Origin: Clostridiales bacterium
GTDB taxonomy: Bacteria > Bacillota > Clostridia > Oscillospirales > Oscillospiraceae
Length of the DNA stretch: 61,897 nt
NCBI GenBank assembly: GCA_021205725.1
Contig: JAJPWY010000001.1
Coordinates: 1-61,897 of the forward strand
Direction: 5' to 3'
The notes under the pieces are model-generated. The model had not been told where the DNA came from and did no database searches. It was given only the letters and a program-made list of their open reading frames with translations. Both the position numbers and the translations under genes were made by a program. This document shows positions 1 through 9,086 of this stretch, in pieces (the first letter of the stretch is position 1; each line of letters starts with the position of its first letter).

Positions 1-218
1 AGATCAAGGCCATGAGCGCCCCCTTCGCCATGTTCAAGATCATGCCCACCGGCGGTATCAGCCTGAAGAACCTGGAGGAGTATCTCTCCTGCCCGGTGAT
101 TGCAGCCTGCGGCGGCAGCTACATGGTCAAGGCCGACGACATCGAATCCGGCAACTGGGACAAGATCATCGACCTGTGCAAGCAGTCCCGGGCCATCGTG
201 GACAAGGTCCGCGGCTAA
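1..218 (+). CDS. eda: KDPG/KHG aldolase, C-terminal part (5' end outside window)
   Basis: This is the last ~72 codons of a 2-dehydro-3-deoxyphosphogluconate aldolase, a class I (Schiff base) TIM-barrel enzyme that splits KDPG into pyruvate and glyceraldehyde 3-phosphate. The visible residues include FKIMPTGGISLKNL, the phosphate-binding end of the barrel, followed by a CGGSYMV-type strand typical of the family. The catalytic lysine lies upstream of the window or at its edge and cannot be checked. The next gene, 32 bases downstream on the same strand, encodes the kinase that makes its substrate, so the two form a KDG catabolic pair. Confidence 0.88.
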   Translation, partial: IKAMSAPFAMFKIMPTGGISLKNLEEYLSCPVIAACGGSYMVKADDIESGNWDKIIDLCKQSRAIVDKVRG

Positions 219-250
219 GCGTTACCAATACAGAAAGGATCTGATTTCCC

Positions 251-1279
251 ATGGGTAAAGTAATCACCTTCGGCGAGCTGATGGTTCGTCTCCAGCCCTA
301 CAACTATGAGCGGTTCGTTCAGGCCAACAACCTGGAGTTCACCTTCGGCGGCGGCGAGGCCAACGTAGCCGTCTCCCTGGCCAACTATGGCCTGGATGCC
401 GCCTTCGTCACCAAGCTCCCCGCCCACGCCATCGGCCAGGCGGCCATCAACAGCCTCCGCCGCTACGGTGTGGACACCAGCATGATCGTCCGGGGCGGCG
501 ACCGTGTGGGTATCTATTACAACGAGAAGGGCGCCTCCCAGCGGGGCAGCGTCTGCATCTATGACCGGGCCAACAGCGCCATCCAGCTGGCTCAGCCCTC
601 CGACTTTGACTGGGACAAGATCTTTGAGGGCGCCGACTGGTTCCACTTCACCGGCATCACCCCGGCTCTCGGCCCCAACGTGGTGGAGATCTGCAAGGAG
701 GCCTGCAAGGCCGCCAAGGCCCACGGCGTCAAGATCTCCTGCGATCTGAACTATCGTGGCAAGCTGTGGACTCGCGCCCAGGCCCGGGAGGCTATGACCG
801 ACCTGTGCCAGTACGTGGACGTGTGCATCTCCAACGAGGAGGACGCCAAGGACGTGTTCGGCATCGAGGCCGAGGCCACCGATATCTATGGCGGCACCCT
901 GAACCATGAGGGCTACAAGTCCGTGGCCAAGCAGCTGGCGGACAAGTTCGGCTTCGAGAAGGTGGCCATCACCCTCCGGGAGTCCCACAGCGCCTCCGAC
1001 AACGGCTGGAGCGCCATGCTGTACAACGTAGCTACCGATGAGTACTGCTTCAGCAAGAAGTACGAGCTGCGCATCGTTGACCGTGTGGGCGGCGGCGACA
1101 GCTTCGGCGGCGGCCTGATCTATGCCCTGCTCACCGGCAAGGACACCCAGGCGGCGGTGGAGTTCGCCGTGGCGGCCTCCGCCCTCAAGCACACCATCGA
1201 GGGCGACTACAACATGGTCTCCGTCTCCGAGGTGGAGAAGCTGGCCGGCGGCGACGGCTCCGGCCGTATCCAGCGGTAA
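251..1279 (+). CDS. kdgK: 2-keto-3-deoxygluconate kinase (PfkB/ribokinase family)
   Basis: The 342-residue protein is a full-length PfkB-family sugar kinase. It starts MGKVITFGELMVRL, as many KDG kinases do, has the Gly-rich substrate-binding stretch FTFGGGEANVAVSLA near residue 33, and carries the C-terminal PfkB signature GGGDSF at about 280-285, with Asp283 as the likely catalytic base. The ATG follows an AGAAAGG ribosome binding site. KDG kinase phosphorylates 2-keto-3-deoxygluconate to KDPG, the substrate of the aldolase immediately upstream, as in pectin/uronate breakdown. Substrate is inferred from that pairing; a fructokinase-like role cannot be excluded from sequence alone. Confidence 0.85.
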   Translation: MGKVITFGELMVRLQPYNYERFVQANNLEFTFGGGEANVAVSLANYGLDAAFVTKLPAHAIGQAAINSLRRYGVDTSMIVRGGDRVGIYYNEKGASQRGSVCIYDRANSAIQLAQPSDFDWDKIFEGADWFHFTGITPALGPNVVEICKEACKAAKAHGVKISCDLNYRGKLWTRAQAREAMTDLCQYVDVCISNEEDAKDVFGIEAEATDIYGGTLNHEGYKSVAKQLADKFGFEKVAITLRESHSASDNGWSAMLYNVATDEYCFSKKYELRIVDRVGGGDSFGGGLIYALLTGKDTQAAVEFAVAASALKHTIEGDYNMVSVSEVEKLAGGDGSGRIQR

Positions 1280-1299
1280 GCATTCCTCTCTAACGTATC

Positions 1300-1352
1300 T
1301 GCGCCTCTGCACGGTTGAAATGCCGTGCAGAGGCGCATTATCTTTTGTCTTT
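1300..1352 (+). terminator. Rho-independent terminator after kdgK
   Basis: A perfect 15-bp stem (TGCGCCTCTGCACGG pairing with its complement at 1323-1337) with an 8-base loop is followed by the T-rich run TTATCTTTTGTCTTTA. It ends the eda-kdgK transcript and separates it from the convergent ribF operon. Confidence 0.85.
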
Positions 1353-1367
1353 ATGGGATATGCTCCG

Positions 1368-2285
1368 TCAAAGGTCGTCCCCGTCCTCCCGGCAGGCGAA
1401 ATAGTCCCGGGTCTGCTCCGCATTGCGGAGCACCTCCGCCGTCAGGGCGGCGGCGCTGGGGAATTTTCGCTCTCCCCGGAGACGGCGGTAGAAGGCCACC
1501 CGCACCTGCTGACCGTAGAGGTAGCCGTCATAGTCCAGGATATAGCCCTCCACATTGACCCGGCCGTGCTCCTCCACCGTGGGACGAACCCCCACGTTGG
1601 TCACGGCGATAGCCTTTGTCCCGTCCTCCAGCTGCACCCGGGCGGTGTAGACCCCGTAGGCGGGGACGATGACCTCCGGGGGGATGGCAAGGTTGACGGT
1701 GGGGAAGCCCAGGGTGTGGCCCAGGTGCTTCCCCGGGGCCACCCGCTGGCTGAGGATATGGGGATGACCCAGGAAGGCGTCGGCCTCCTCCATCTCCCCC
1801 TGCTGGATGAGGGTGCGGATGTGGGTGGAGGAGATACGGACGCCGTTGCGCTCGATGCGACCGATGATGTCGCAGCCTACCCCAAGCTCTCGGCACACCG
1901 CCTGGAGCCGCTCCGGAGTGCCCTCCCCCCGGTAGCCGAACCGGAAGTCGTGGCCCGCCACCACGTGGACGGCCCCGTGCTCCTTCACCAGGTAGTCGGT
2001 GATAAAGTCCCGCCAGTCCATCCTCATCATCTCCCGGAAGGGGGCCAGCAGCACCTCATGGATGCCGTGATACCGGCTCATGAGCCACTCCCGGTCCTCC
2101 AGGGTGTTCAGCAACGGCTCCGGGTGTCCCGTGAGCAGGGCGGAGGGGTGCTGGTCGAAGGTAAAGGCGCAGGGCACGGCGTCCAGCTCCGCTGCCCGCT
2201 GTCTGGCCCGGTCCAGCAGAACGCCGTGGGCCTGATGTACTCCGTCGAAAAAGCCCAGAGCGATGACTCGTCTTATCGTTGGCAT
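1368..2285 (-). CDS. ribF: Bifunctional riboflavin kinase / FAD synthetase
   Basis: The 305-residue protein makes FMN from riboflavin and then FAD. The N-terminal nucleotidyltransferase domain shows GFFDGVHQAHG (about 11-21) and a later SSTHIR motif; the C-terminal kinase domain shows GKHLGHTLGFPTVNL (about 183-197), the riboflavin kinase signature, and NVGVRPTVEE. Length matches the usual ~310 residues. The ATG has the upstream site GAGGT. It is the last gene of the rimP-to-ribF operon, 16 bases after truB, a frequent Firmicutes order. Confidence 0.95.
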   Translation of the reverse strand: MPTIRRVIALGFFDGVHQAHGVLLDRARQRAAELDAVPCAFTFDQHPSALLTGHPEPLLNTLEDREWLMSRYHGIHEVLLAPFREMMRMDWRDFITDYLVKEHGAVHVVAGHDFRFGYRGEGTPERLQAVCRELGVGCDIIGRIERNGVRISSTHIRTLIQQGEMEEADAFLGHPHILSQRVAPGKHLGHTLGFPTVNLAIPPEVIVPAYGVYTARVQLEDGTKAIAVTNVGVRPTVEEHGRVNVEGYILDYDGYLYGQQVRVAFYRRLRGERKFPSAAALTAEVLRNAEQTRDYFACREDGDDL

Positions 2286-2301
2286 GGTGTTTGACCTCGT
2301 T

Positions 2302-3201
2302 TTATCTGTTTGAAGGAGAATTCTCTCCCGGCGGGGCGAAAAAGCTCTTTCTGGTCCTCATCTGCCCGTCGGACAGCTCCCCCAGCATGAGGAACTCCCC
2401 GCTCTCGCCGTAGACCCGGTAAAGGCCCTCCGGCCCCGACCGGCGGAAGGGGTTCCCGTTGCGGCAGCGGCGCTCCGCTTCGCCACGGATGGAGATAGCG
2501 GGGTAGCGCTCAAAATACCGGTCTGTCGGAAGGAGCAGCGCCTCTCCCCGGCCCTCCTGAGCTGCCTGGGCCACCGTCTCCAGGGAGACCGCCTGCTCCA
2601 GGGTGAAGCCCGCCGCCTCCGTCCGCCGGAGGGCGGACATACAGCCGCCGCAGCCCAGGGTCGCGCCGATGTCGTGGCAGAGGGTGCGGATATAGGTCCC
2701 CTTGGAGCAACGGACACGGAGGGCGTATTCCGCCGAACCGGTCTGCTCCCCCAGCTCCAGGGCGTAAATGGTGATCGTCCGAGGCTTCCGCTCCACCGTC
2801 CGGCCCTTCCGGGCCAGATGATAGAGCTTCTGCCCGTTCACCTTGAGGGCAGAGTACATGGGGGGGATCTGCTGAATTTCTCCCCGGAACCGGCCCAGCA
2901 CATCCTCGATCTGCCCCCGGTCACAGGCGACGGGGCGCTGCTCCAGAATCTGTCCGGTGGTGTCCTGGGTGTCGGTGACGAGGCCCAGGCGGAGGGTGGC
3001 AAGATACTCCTTCTCCCCGCTCTCGGCAAACTCCACTGCCCGGGTAGCCCGGCCCACAAAGACGGGAAGCACCCCGGTAGCCATGGGATCCAGGGTACCG
3101 GCGTGGCCCACCCGGCGCTCCCCCAGCAGATGGCGGAGCCTGGCACACACGTCCATGCTCGTCCAGTCCCGGGGCTTGTCAATGATGATGATACCGTTCA
3201 T
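2302..3201 (-). CDS. truB: tRNA pseudouridine(55) synthase
   Basis: The 299-residue TruB isomerises U55 in the T-loop of elongator tRNAs. It begins MNGIIIIDKPRDWTS and has the catalytic motif HAGTLDPMATG, with Asp38 as nucleophile; the C-terminal part resembles the PUA-like RNA-binding tail. It starts 3 bases after the nrnA stop, so the genes are probably translationally coupled. Neighbours are the usual nrnA (upstream) and ribF (downstream). Confidence 0.95.
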   Translation of the reverse strand: MNGIIIIDKPRDWTSMDVCARLRHLLGERRVGHAGTLDPMATGVLPVFVGRATRAVEFAESGEKEYLATLRLGLVTDTQDTTGQILEQRPVACDRGQIEDVLGRFRGEIQQIPPMYSALKVNGQKLYHLARKGRTVERKPRTITIYALELGEQTGSAEYALRVRCSKGTYIRTLCHDIGATLGCGGCMSALRRTEAAGFTLEQAVSLETVAQAAQEGRGEALLLPTDRYFERYPAISIRGEAERRCRNGNPFRRSGPEGLYRVYGESGEFLMLGELSDGQMRTRKSFFAPPGENSPSNR

Positions 3202-3204
3202 ATC

Positions 3205-4161
3205 TCACCGGCCATTCAAAACGGTGCGGACGGCCTCCAGCACCCGGCGCTCCATCTCCGCCCGGTCGACCCCGGTGACGGTAGCCCCCGAGGCGGCGGC
3301 GTGACCGCCGCCCCCCAGCAGAGCGCAGGTGTCGGTGGCGTTGAGATAGTCTGCGTCCGTCCGCAGGCTCAGCTTCCACTGGCCGGGAGCCAGCTCCCGG
3401 AGGGTGGCGGCGGCCCGGATCCCCTCCACCTGGCGGAGCAGGGAGGAAAGCTCCTCGCTGTCCGACTCGGAGGCCCCCACCTGGGCCATGTCCTCCAGAG
3501 AGACGCCCCCGATGACCACCCGGCCCTCCTCATAGTAGCGGGCGCTCTGGAGCAGGCGGCTCTCCAGCTCCAGCCGTTTCCGGCTTTTCGTCTGGAAGCA
3601 CCGCCGGTTGATCTCCCGAAAAAAGTCCCCATACTCCATCACCTGGGCGGCAATGCGGTGGGTGGTGGGGGTGGTGTTGCTGTAGACAAAGCAGCCCGTG
3701 TCGGTGGAGACGGCCAGATAGATGGCCCGGGCGATTTCAGCGTCCATGACCCCCAGCTCATCCCGGCAGATGCGGTAGATGATCTCCCCGCAGGCGGCGG
3801 CAGAGGCGTCCAGGCAGGTGTGTCGGGCGTAGCCGGAGTTGGAGGGGTGATGGTCGATGCACAGCTCGGTTTTGCCCCGGTATGCCTCAAAATCTGCGGG
3901 GAACAGCCCCTCTGTGGCGATGTCCACCGCCACGATATGCTCCGGCTCATAGCCCGCCGGGGCGAAATAGGGCTGGATGTCCCCCAGATAGGTGTCCGTG
4001 ACCCCGGGGTTGGGGGCCACCCAGGCGGTTTTTCCCCGTTTGGCCAGGGCGGCGCACAGAGCGGCGGCACAGCCCAGAGTGTCCCCGTCCGGGCGCACAT
4101 GGGTCAGGATGAGGAACCGGTCCCGCTCCATGAGCCACCGGGCGGCCTCACTCTCTCTCAT
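3205..4161 (-). CDS. nrnA: Bifunctional oligoribonuclease / PAP phosphatase (DHH-DHHA1)
   Basis: The 318-residue protein belongs to the DHH phosphoesterase superfamily. The Mn-binding HVRPDGDTLG motif is near residue 21, DHHPSNSG is at 103-110, and the DHHA1 motif GGGGHAAASG starts near 283. NrnA-type enzymes degrade 2-5 nt RNA fragments and can dephosphorylate 3'-phosphoadenosine 5'-phosphate. It overlaps the 3' end of rbfA by 14 bases and has a GGAGG site inside rbfA, indicating coupling. This is the common place for nrnA in Firmicutes translation operons. Confidence 0.93.
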   Translation of the reverse strand: MRESEAARWLMERDRFLILTHVRPDGDTLGCAAALCAALAKRGKTAWVAPNPGVTDTYLGDIQPYFAPAGYEPEHIVAVDIATEGLFPADFEAYRGKTELCIDHHPSNSGYARHTCLDASAAACGEIIYRICRDELGVMDAEIARAIYLAVSTDTGCFVYSNTTPTTHRIAAQVMEYGDFFREINRRCFQTKSRKRLELESRLLQSARYYEEGRVVIGGVSLEDMAQVGASESDSEELSSLLRQVEGIRAAATLRELAPGQWKLSLRTDADYLNATDTCALLGGGGHAAASGATVTGVDRAEMERRVLEAVRTVLNGR

Positions 4162-4507
4162 GCTCTTTTGCCTCCAGGTCGTCCATGATGTGGAGGATAT
4201 GAGCCCCCTCGTCGATGGAGTGGTCCACGATGAATTGCAGCTCCGGGGTGTGGCGCAGGTTCATGGTCCGGCTCAGCTCCCGGCGAAGGTAGCCGGTAGC
4301 GGATTTCAGTCCCTTCCGCAGCTCCTTCTCGTCGGCGCAGTCCAGGGCACTGATATAAATTTTGCTGACGCTCAGGTCGGTGGCGGTGTCCACCCGGACG
4401 ACGGAGAGCATCTGTCCCCCCACTCTCGGGTCCTTCACCGTCCGCAGCAGGGCGGACAGCTCCCGCTGGATGTCCTCATTGATGCGGTTGATACGATAGC
4501 TTGGCAT
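4148..4507 (-). CDS. rbfA: 30S ribosome-binding factor A
   Basis: RbfA (119 residues with this start) is a KH-fold assembly factor that binds the 30S subunit near helix 1 of 16S rRNA. The start MPSYRINRINEDIQREL is typical and is preceded by AAAGGAGG with 5-base spacing; a longer in-frame ATG at 4564 lies inside a hairpin and adds 19 unrelated residues. The family pattern VRVDTATDLSVSKIYIS and FIVDHSIDEGAHI is visible. It follows infB as in most bacteria, but a terminator-like hairpin lies in between. Confidence 0.93.
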   Translation of the reverse strand: MPSYRINRINEDIQRELSALLRTVKDPRVGGQMLSVVRVDTATDLSVSKIYISALDCADEKELRKGLKSATGYLRRELSRTMNLRHTPELQFIVDHSIDEGAHILHIMDDLEAKEHERE

Positions 4508-4522
4508 AGGTGCCTCCTTTGG

Positions 4523-4573
4523 AAAAACGCAGGGCGCAAAACGCAGAACGGTTTTATTCTGCATTCTGCGCCC
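4523..4573 (-). terminator. Terminator-like hairpin between infB and rbfA
   Basis: Read on the minus strand, GGGCGC..GCAGAA pairs with TTCTGC..GCGCCC (17 positions, two mismatches, 8-base loop) and is followed by TGCGTTTTTCC. It has the shape of an intrinsic terminator inside an operon and would reduce transcription of rbfA-nrnA-truB-ribF relative to infB. Confidence 0.6.
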
Positions 4574-4610
4574 AGTGGGTCGGTTTTATGTGTGGGCAGC
4601 GGAGTCCCAA

Positions 4611-7061
4611 TTACTGGGCGACCTCCTCCACCTGGTAGACCTCGAAGATGTCTCCCACCTTGATGTCGCTGAACTTCTCCAGGCCGATGCCGCACTCGAA
4701 GCTGGTGGCGACCTCCTTCACGTCGTCCTTGAACCGGCGCAGGGAGGCGATGGCTCCCTCGTGAATGACGATGCCGTCCCGCACCAAACGGATCTGCGCG
4801 TTGCGAACCACCTTGCCCTCTTTGACGTAGCAGCCTGCGATGATACCGGCTCCGGTGATCTTGTAGACTTCCCGAACCTCTACCCGGCCCAGCTCCACCT
4901 CGTGGTACTTGGGTGCCAGCATGCCCTTCATGGCCGCCTCGATCTCCTCGATGCAGTCGTAGATGACCCGGTACAGCCGGACGTCCACCTTGTCCCGCTC
5001 GATCATGGTGCGGGCTACGTTGTCCGGCCGGACGGAGAAGCCCACGATAATGGCGTTGGAGGTGGAGGCCAGCATGACGTCGCTCTCGTTGATGGCGCCC
5101 ACGCCGGAGTGGATGACGTTCACCCGCACCTCGTCGTTGGACAGCTTCATCAGGTTCTGGCACACCGCCTCGGCGGAGCCCTGAACGTCAGCCTTGACGA
5201 TAATCTTCAGCTCCTTGACCTCGCCCACCTGGATCTGGTCGAACAGGTCGTCCAGGCTGACCTTCTTGGCGGCGGGAGCAGCCAGGGCGTCCTTCTTCTC
5301 CTGCTTCCGCTGCTCGGCCAGCTCACGGGCCATCCGCTCGTCCGCCACGGCGTAGAAGTCGTCGCCAGCGCCGGGGACCTCCGCCATACCGGTGATCTCC
5401 ACAGGCACGGACGGGCCAGCCTTTTTGACCGGACGGCCACGGTAATCGGTCATGGCACGGATACGGCCCACGGCAGTACCGGCGATGATGATGTCGCCCT
5501 GCTTCAGGGTGCCGTTCTGCACCAGCAGGGTGGCCACCGGGCCACGGCCCTTGTCCAGACGGGCCTCCACCACGGCGCCCCGGGCCGCCCGGTTGGGATT
5601 GGCCTTCAGCTCCCGCATCTCGGCCACCAGCAGGACGTTCTCCAGCAGGTCGTCGATGCCCTCTCCGGTCTTGGCGGAGATGGGGCAGATGATGGTGTCG
5701 CCGCCCCACTCCTCGCTGAGCAGGCCGTACTGGGTCAGCTGCTGCTTGATGGCCTCCGGGTTGGCGTTGGGCAGATCCATCTTGTTGATAGCCACCACGA
5801 TGGGGATATTGGCGGCCTTGGCGTGGTTGATGGCCTCGATCGTCTGGGGCATGATGCCGTCGTCGGCGGCCACCACCAGGATGGCGATGTCGGTGACCAT
5901 AGCGCCTCTGGCACGCATGGCGGTGAACGCCTCGTGGCCGGGAGTATCCAGGAAGGTGACCGTCCGGCCGCCGCTGACCTCCACCTGGTATGCGCCGATG
6001 GCCTGGGTGATGCCGCCCGCCTCTCCGGCGGTGACGTTAGTGGAGCGGATATAGTCCAGCAGGGAGGTCTTGCCGTGGTCTACGTGGCCCATGACCACGA
6101 TGACCGGGGGACGGGGAACCAGATCCTCCTCCCTGTCCTCGGCGGTGTCGATGAGCTTCTCCTCGATGGTGACCACCACCTCATGCTCCACCTTGCAGCC
6201 CATCTCCTCGGCCACCAGAGCGGCGGTGTCGAAGTCGATGACCTCGCTGAGAGAGGCCATGACTCCCATCTTCATCAGCTCCTTGACCACGGAGGCGCCG
6301 GTCTTTTTCATCCGGCTGGCCAGCTCGCCCACGGAGATCTCGTCCGGAATCTGCACCTTGGTGGGCGCTTTCCGGGCGATTTCCTGCTGGAGACGGCGCA
6401 TCTGCTGCCGCTGCTCCTCCTGGCGGCGCTTCTGGCCCTGAGCGCCCTTGCGCTTCTGCTGGCTGCGGTTGCTCTTGAGCTTCTGCTTGCCCTGAGCCAT
6501 CTTGTCGGCCCGATCCGGGGCCAGCTCGTCCAGGCGGGCGTCATACCGATCCAGGTTGACGTCGGCGCTCTTCCGGGTGTTGACCACCTTCTTCTGGGGC
6601 ACCCGGCTGACGGGAGCGGCGGAGGACTGCTGCTGGGAGTTGGGCTTGCCCTGAGCGGGCTGCTGCTTCTGAGCGGGGGCCTGGGCATTGGACTTTGCCG
6701 TCTCCTGGGCCTGGGCGTTTCCGCCCCGCTCCTGCTGCTTCTGGGCAGGAGCCTGCTGGGGCTTCTGCGCCGGAGACTGCTGGCCCTTCTGAGCGGACTG
6801 CTGCCCGGGCTTTTTGGCGGGGGCGGCAGGCTGCTTTGCCGGGACAGCCAGGGCTGCCTGGAGATCGGCCACCTGGTTATGCTGGGTCAGATACTCAAAG
6901 ATCAGTGACAACTCCATCTCGCTGAGAGCTGCCATGTGGCTGGAGGGCGTGCTGCCGTACTTCGTCAGGATCTCCGTCACCTTTTTGGAGCCGACCGGCT
7001 TGCCCTTTACCTTAAAGTCCTTGGCCACCTCGTGGACTCTGTATTTCACGTCGATACTCAA
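4611..7061 (-). CDS. infB: Translation initiation factor IF-2 (TTG start)
   Basis: IF-2 is the GTPase that places initiator tRNA on the ribosome. With this start it has 816 residues: an IF2-N domain ([15 protein letters not shown]), a long Gln/Ala/Lys-rich linker (about 70-230), then the G domain with GHVDHGKTS (G1), DTPGHE (G3) and NKMD (G4), and the C-terminal beta-barrel domains. A GTG three codons earlier lies inside the ribosome binding site AAGGAGGTG, so the true start is more likely the TTG at 7061, spaced 8 bases from AAGGAGG. It lies between ylxQ and rbfA. Confidence 0.95.
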   Translation of the reverse strand: MSIDVKYRVHEVAKDFKVKGKPVGSKKVTEILTKYGSTPSSHMAALSEMELSLIFEYLTQHNQVADLQAALAVPAKQPAAPAKKPGQQSAQKGQQSPAQKPQQAPAQKQQERGGNAQAQETAKSNAQAPAQKQQPAQGKPNSQQQSSAAPVSRVPQKKVVNTRKSADVNLDRYDARLDELAPDRADKMAQGKQKLKSNRSQQKRKGAQGQKRRQEEQRQQMRRLQQEIARKAPTKVQIPDEISVGELASRMKKTGASVVKELMKMGVMASLSEVIDFDTAALVAEEMGCKVEHEVVVTIEEKLIDTAEDREEDLVPRPPVIVVMGHVDHGKTSLLDYIRSTNVTAGEAGGITQAIGAYQVEVSGGRTVTFLDTPGHEAFTAMRARGAMVTDIAILVVAADDGIMPQTIEAINHAKAANIPIVVAINKMDLPNANPEAIKQQLTQYGLLSEEWGGDTIICPISAKTGEGIDDLLENVLLVAEMRELKANPNRAARGAVVEARLDKGRGPVATLLVQNGTLKQGDIIIAGTAVGRIRAMTDYRGRPVKKAGPSVPVEITGMAEVPGAGDDFYAVADERMARELAEQRKQEKKDALAAPAAKKVSLDDLFDQIQVGEVKELKIIVKADVQGSAEAVCQNLMKLSNDEVRVNVIHSGVGAINESDVMLASTSNAIIVGFSVRPDNVARTMIERDKVDVRLYRVIYDCIEEIEAAMKGMLAPKYHEVELGRVEVREVYKITGAGIIAGCYVKEGKVVRNAQIRLVRDGIVIHEGAIASLRRFKDDVKEVATSFECGIGLEKFSDIKVGDIFEVYQVEEVAQ

Positions 7062-7195
7062 ATAGGACACCTCCTTGAATGGAAGGCCTGTGCCAACGGG
7101 AAAACCCCGCTGTCACGGGACTTACCCGTTGACACAAACGATAGGGTGGATGGTACGCTGCCCCCGGTCGGGGCAGTAAAAATCTATGAAACGGG

Positions 7196-7591
7196 TCAGC
7201 GATGTGCTTTCCCCGGCTTGCGTAATTTGCGTGCCTTGATGCGCCGGTCTGTCTCGGTGAGGGCGTCCAGCACCGACTGATGTCGTGGATCCGCCTCCGC
7301 CAGCTTTTTGGCAAAGGCCAGAGCCATGCCCAGGTCGGTGACGGCGGCCACGGCGCAGCTCTGCCAGCCCAGGGCGGCTCCCAGAGCGGCCTTGTCGCTC
7401 TCCAGATAGGCGATGGGCAGCTTGCCGCCGGACTGGTGCTCCGTGTGGCGGACGGTCTTGTCCCCGGCGTCGGAGGCCAGAATCAGCAGACGGATCTTGC
7501 CCGCCTCCGCCGCCTCCTGGACGGCGTCCTCGCCGCTCACCAGACGGCCCGCCCGTTTGGCGAGCCCCAGAAAGCTGAGAGACTCACTCAT
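7196..7591 (-). CDS. ylxQ: L7Ae-family ribosomal/RNA-binding protein YlxQ
   Basis: The 131-residue protein starts MSESLSFLGLAKRAGRL and has the L7Ae/L30e/Gadd45 fold pattern: GEDAVQEAAEAGKIRLLILASDA followed by alternating strands and helices and a basic tail. YlxQ proteins bind kink-turn RNA and sit between ylxR and infB in Firmicutes. The start has a GGAGGGG site inside ylxR and overlaps it by 8 bases. A longer reading frame upstream is the shadow of ylxR. A gap of about 130 bases follows before infB. Confidence 0.88.
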   Translation of the reverse strand: MSESLSFLGLAKRAGRLVSGEDAVQEAAEAGKIRLLILASDAGDKTVRHTEHQSGGKLPIAYLESDKAALGAALGWQSCAVAAVTDLGMALAFAKKLAEADPRHQSVLDALTETDRRIKARKLRKPGKAHR

Positions 7592-7853
7592 GCTGCCCCT
7601 CCATCTGTTCCGCCAGTGCATCGTAGACCTCCGGGGGCACCGGGACGCCGAAGGCCCGCTCCAACCCCTTGCTCTTGCGCACCTTGGCAAGGCACGCCGG
7701 GTCAGGGCAGACATAGGCCCCCCGTCCGGGCTTCTTTCCCCGGAAGTCCAGGGAGATCTCCCCCTCCGGGGAGCGAACCGCACGGATGAGCTCCCGCTTG
7801 GGCTTCATCTCCCGGCAGCCGAGACACTGCCGCATGGGAATCTTTTTTGGCAT
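7584..7853 (-). CDS. rnpM: YlxR/RnpM, RNase P-associated nucleic acid-binding protein
   Basis: This 89-residue DUF448 protein has the family hallmarks: MRQCLGCREMKPKRELIR near the N-terminus and GRGAYVCPDPACL in the middle, giving paired cysteines. In Bacillus subtilis the homologue (YlxR, named RnpM) modulates RNase P. It lies directly after nusA and overlaps ylxQ, the normal order. The ATG is preceded by AAGGAGGG. Confidence 0.9.
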   Translation of the reverse strand: MPKKIPMRQCLGCREMKPKRELIRAVRSPEGEISLDFRGKKPGRGAYVCPDPACLAKVRKSKGLERAFGVPVPPEVYDALAEQMEGQHE

Positions 7854-7891
7854 GAGATACCCTCCTTATGACAGCAGGTGATAGAACCGGC

Positions 7892-9073
7892 TCAGAATTC
7901 CTCGGGAGCCTCGGCGGTCTCGCTCTCCTCCGGCTCCTCGTCGGCAAAGAGGGCGTCCGCCTCAGCCTCCGCCTGGGCAGCGCCGGAGACGCTCTTGATG
8001 TCGATCTTGTAGCCGGTGAGCTTGGCGGCCAGACGAGCGTTCTGGCCCTCCTTGCCGATGGCCAGGCTCAGCTGGTCGTCGGGGACAATGACCCGGCAGC
8101 TCCGTCCCTCCTCCAGGGTCTCCACGCTGATGACGTCGGCGGGAGAGAGGGCGGCGGCCACATACTCCACAGGGTCCTCGCTGTACTTGATGATGTCCAC
8201 CTTTTCCCCGTGGAGTTCATTGACGATGGCGTTCACTCTGGCCCCCCGGGTGCCCACGCAGGCGCCGATGGGATCCACGTCCGGATTGTTGGACCAGACC
8301 GCCATCTTGGTGCGGCTGCCCGCCTCCCGGGCGATGGACTTGATCTCCACCACGCCGTCGAAAATTTCAGGCACCTCCAGCTCGAACAGCCGGCGCACCA
8401 GACCGTAGTGGGTGCGGGAGATGAGCACCTTGGTGCCCCGGGTGTCCCGGCGAACCTCCACCACATAGACCTTGATGCGGTCGCCCTCCCGGTAGGACTC
8501 TCCCTTTACCTGCTCGCCGGCGGTGAGCAGGGCGTCGGTGTACTCCTTGCCCGAGGTGATGCGGACGTGGAGCGCCCCGGTGCGAGGGTCTACCCGGGTG
8601 ACGATGCCGGTGAGCAGCTCCTGGGTCTTGGTGGTAAAGGCGTCGTAGACCATGCTCCGCTCCGCCTCCCGGATGCCCTGGATGATGACCTGCCGGGCGG
8701 TCTGGGCGGCAATGCGGCCAAAGTTCTTGGTCTTGACCTCGCTGGAGACCACGTCCCCCAGCTGCACCTGGGGCAGGGACTTCTGGGCCTCCTCCAGAGA
8801 AATCTCGGTGTAGGGGTTATCCACCGTCTCCACCACGTCTCTGCGGACAATCATCCGGAGCAGGTTCTTCTCCGGGTCGGCCTGGATGACGATGTTCTCC
8901 TCCGCCCCCTCATGGTCCCGCTTGTAGGCGGAGATCAGGGCCTGGGTGATCTTCTCCAGCATGTATTCCTTCTTGATGCCCCGCTCCTTTTCCAGCTGGT
9001 CCAGCGCCAGGAAAAACTCCCGTGCGTCCTCCTCCGGGGTGGGGCCCTTCTTCTTCGGTACTCGTTTGGCCAC
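7892..9073 (-). CDS. nusA: Transcription termination/antitermination protein NusA (GTG start)
   Basis: NusA (393 residues) binds RNA polymerase and stimulates pausing and intrinsic termination. The N-terminal polymerase-binding domain (1-125) is followed by an S1 domain (about 130-200, GIVTRVDPRTGALHV) and two KH domains (about 230-345, including DPIGACVGTRGARV and IGKEGQNARLA). The tail is acidic and rich in Glu/Ala. The start is GTG with AAGGAG seven to eight bases upstream. It follows rimP by 13 bases, and the operon leader carries a possible NusA-responsive terminator. Confidence 0.95.
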   Translation of the reverse strand: MAKRVPKKKGPTPEEDAREFFLALDQLEKERGIKKEYMLEKITQALISAYKRDHEGAEENIVIQADPEKNLLRMIVRRDVVETVDNPYTEISLEEAQKSLPQVQLGDVVSSEVKTKNFGRIAAQTARQVIIQGIREAERSMVYDAFTTKTQELLTGIVTRVDPRTGALHVRITSGKEYTDALLTAGEQVKGESYREGDRIKVYVVEVRRDTRGTKVLISRTHYGLVRRLFELEVPEIFDGVVEIKSIAREAGSRTKMAVWSNNPDVDPIGACVGTRGARVNAIVNELHGEKVDIIKYSEDPVEYVAAALSPADVISVETLEEGRSCRVIVPDDQLSLAIGKEGQNARLAAKLTGYKIDIKSVSGAAQAEAEADALFADEEPEESETAEAPEEF

Positions 9074-9086
9074 GTTTGATCACTCC

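Noticed and set aside
215-1423. 402-codon minus-strand open frame over kdgK
   Set aside because: It is the antisense shadow of a well-supported gene in GC-rich DNA, with low-complexity Gly/Val/Ala/Leu translation and no family match.
2674-4188. 504-codon plus-strand open frame over truB/nrnA
   Set aside because: Antisense shadow; the opposite strand carries clear catalytic motifs and ribosome binding sites.
4575-6908. 777-codon plus-strand frame opposite infB
   Set aside because: Mirror frame of a conserved GTPase gene; the translation is a His/Asp/Leu/Gly-rich artefact.
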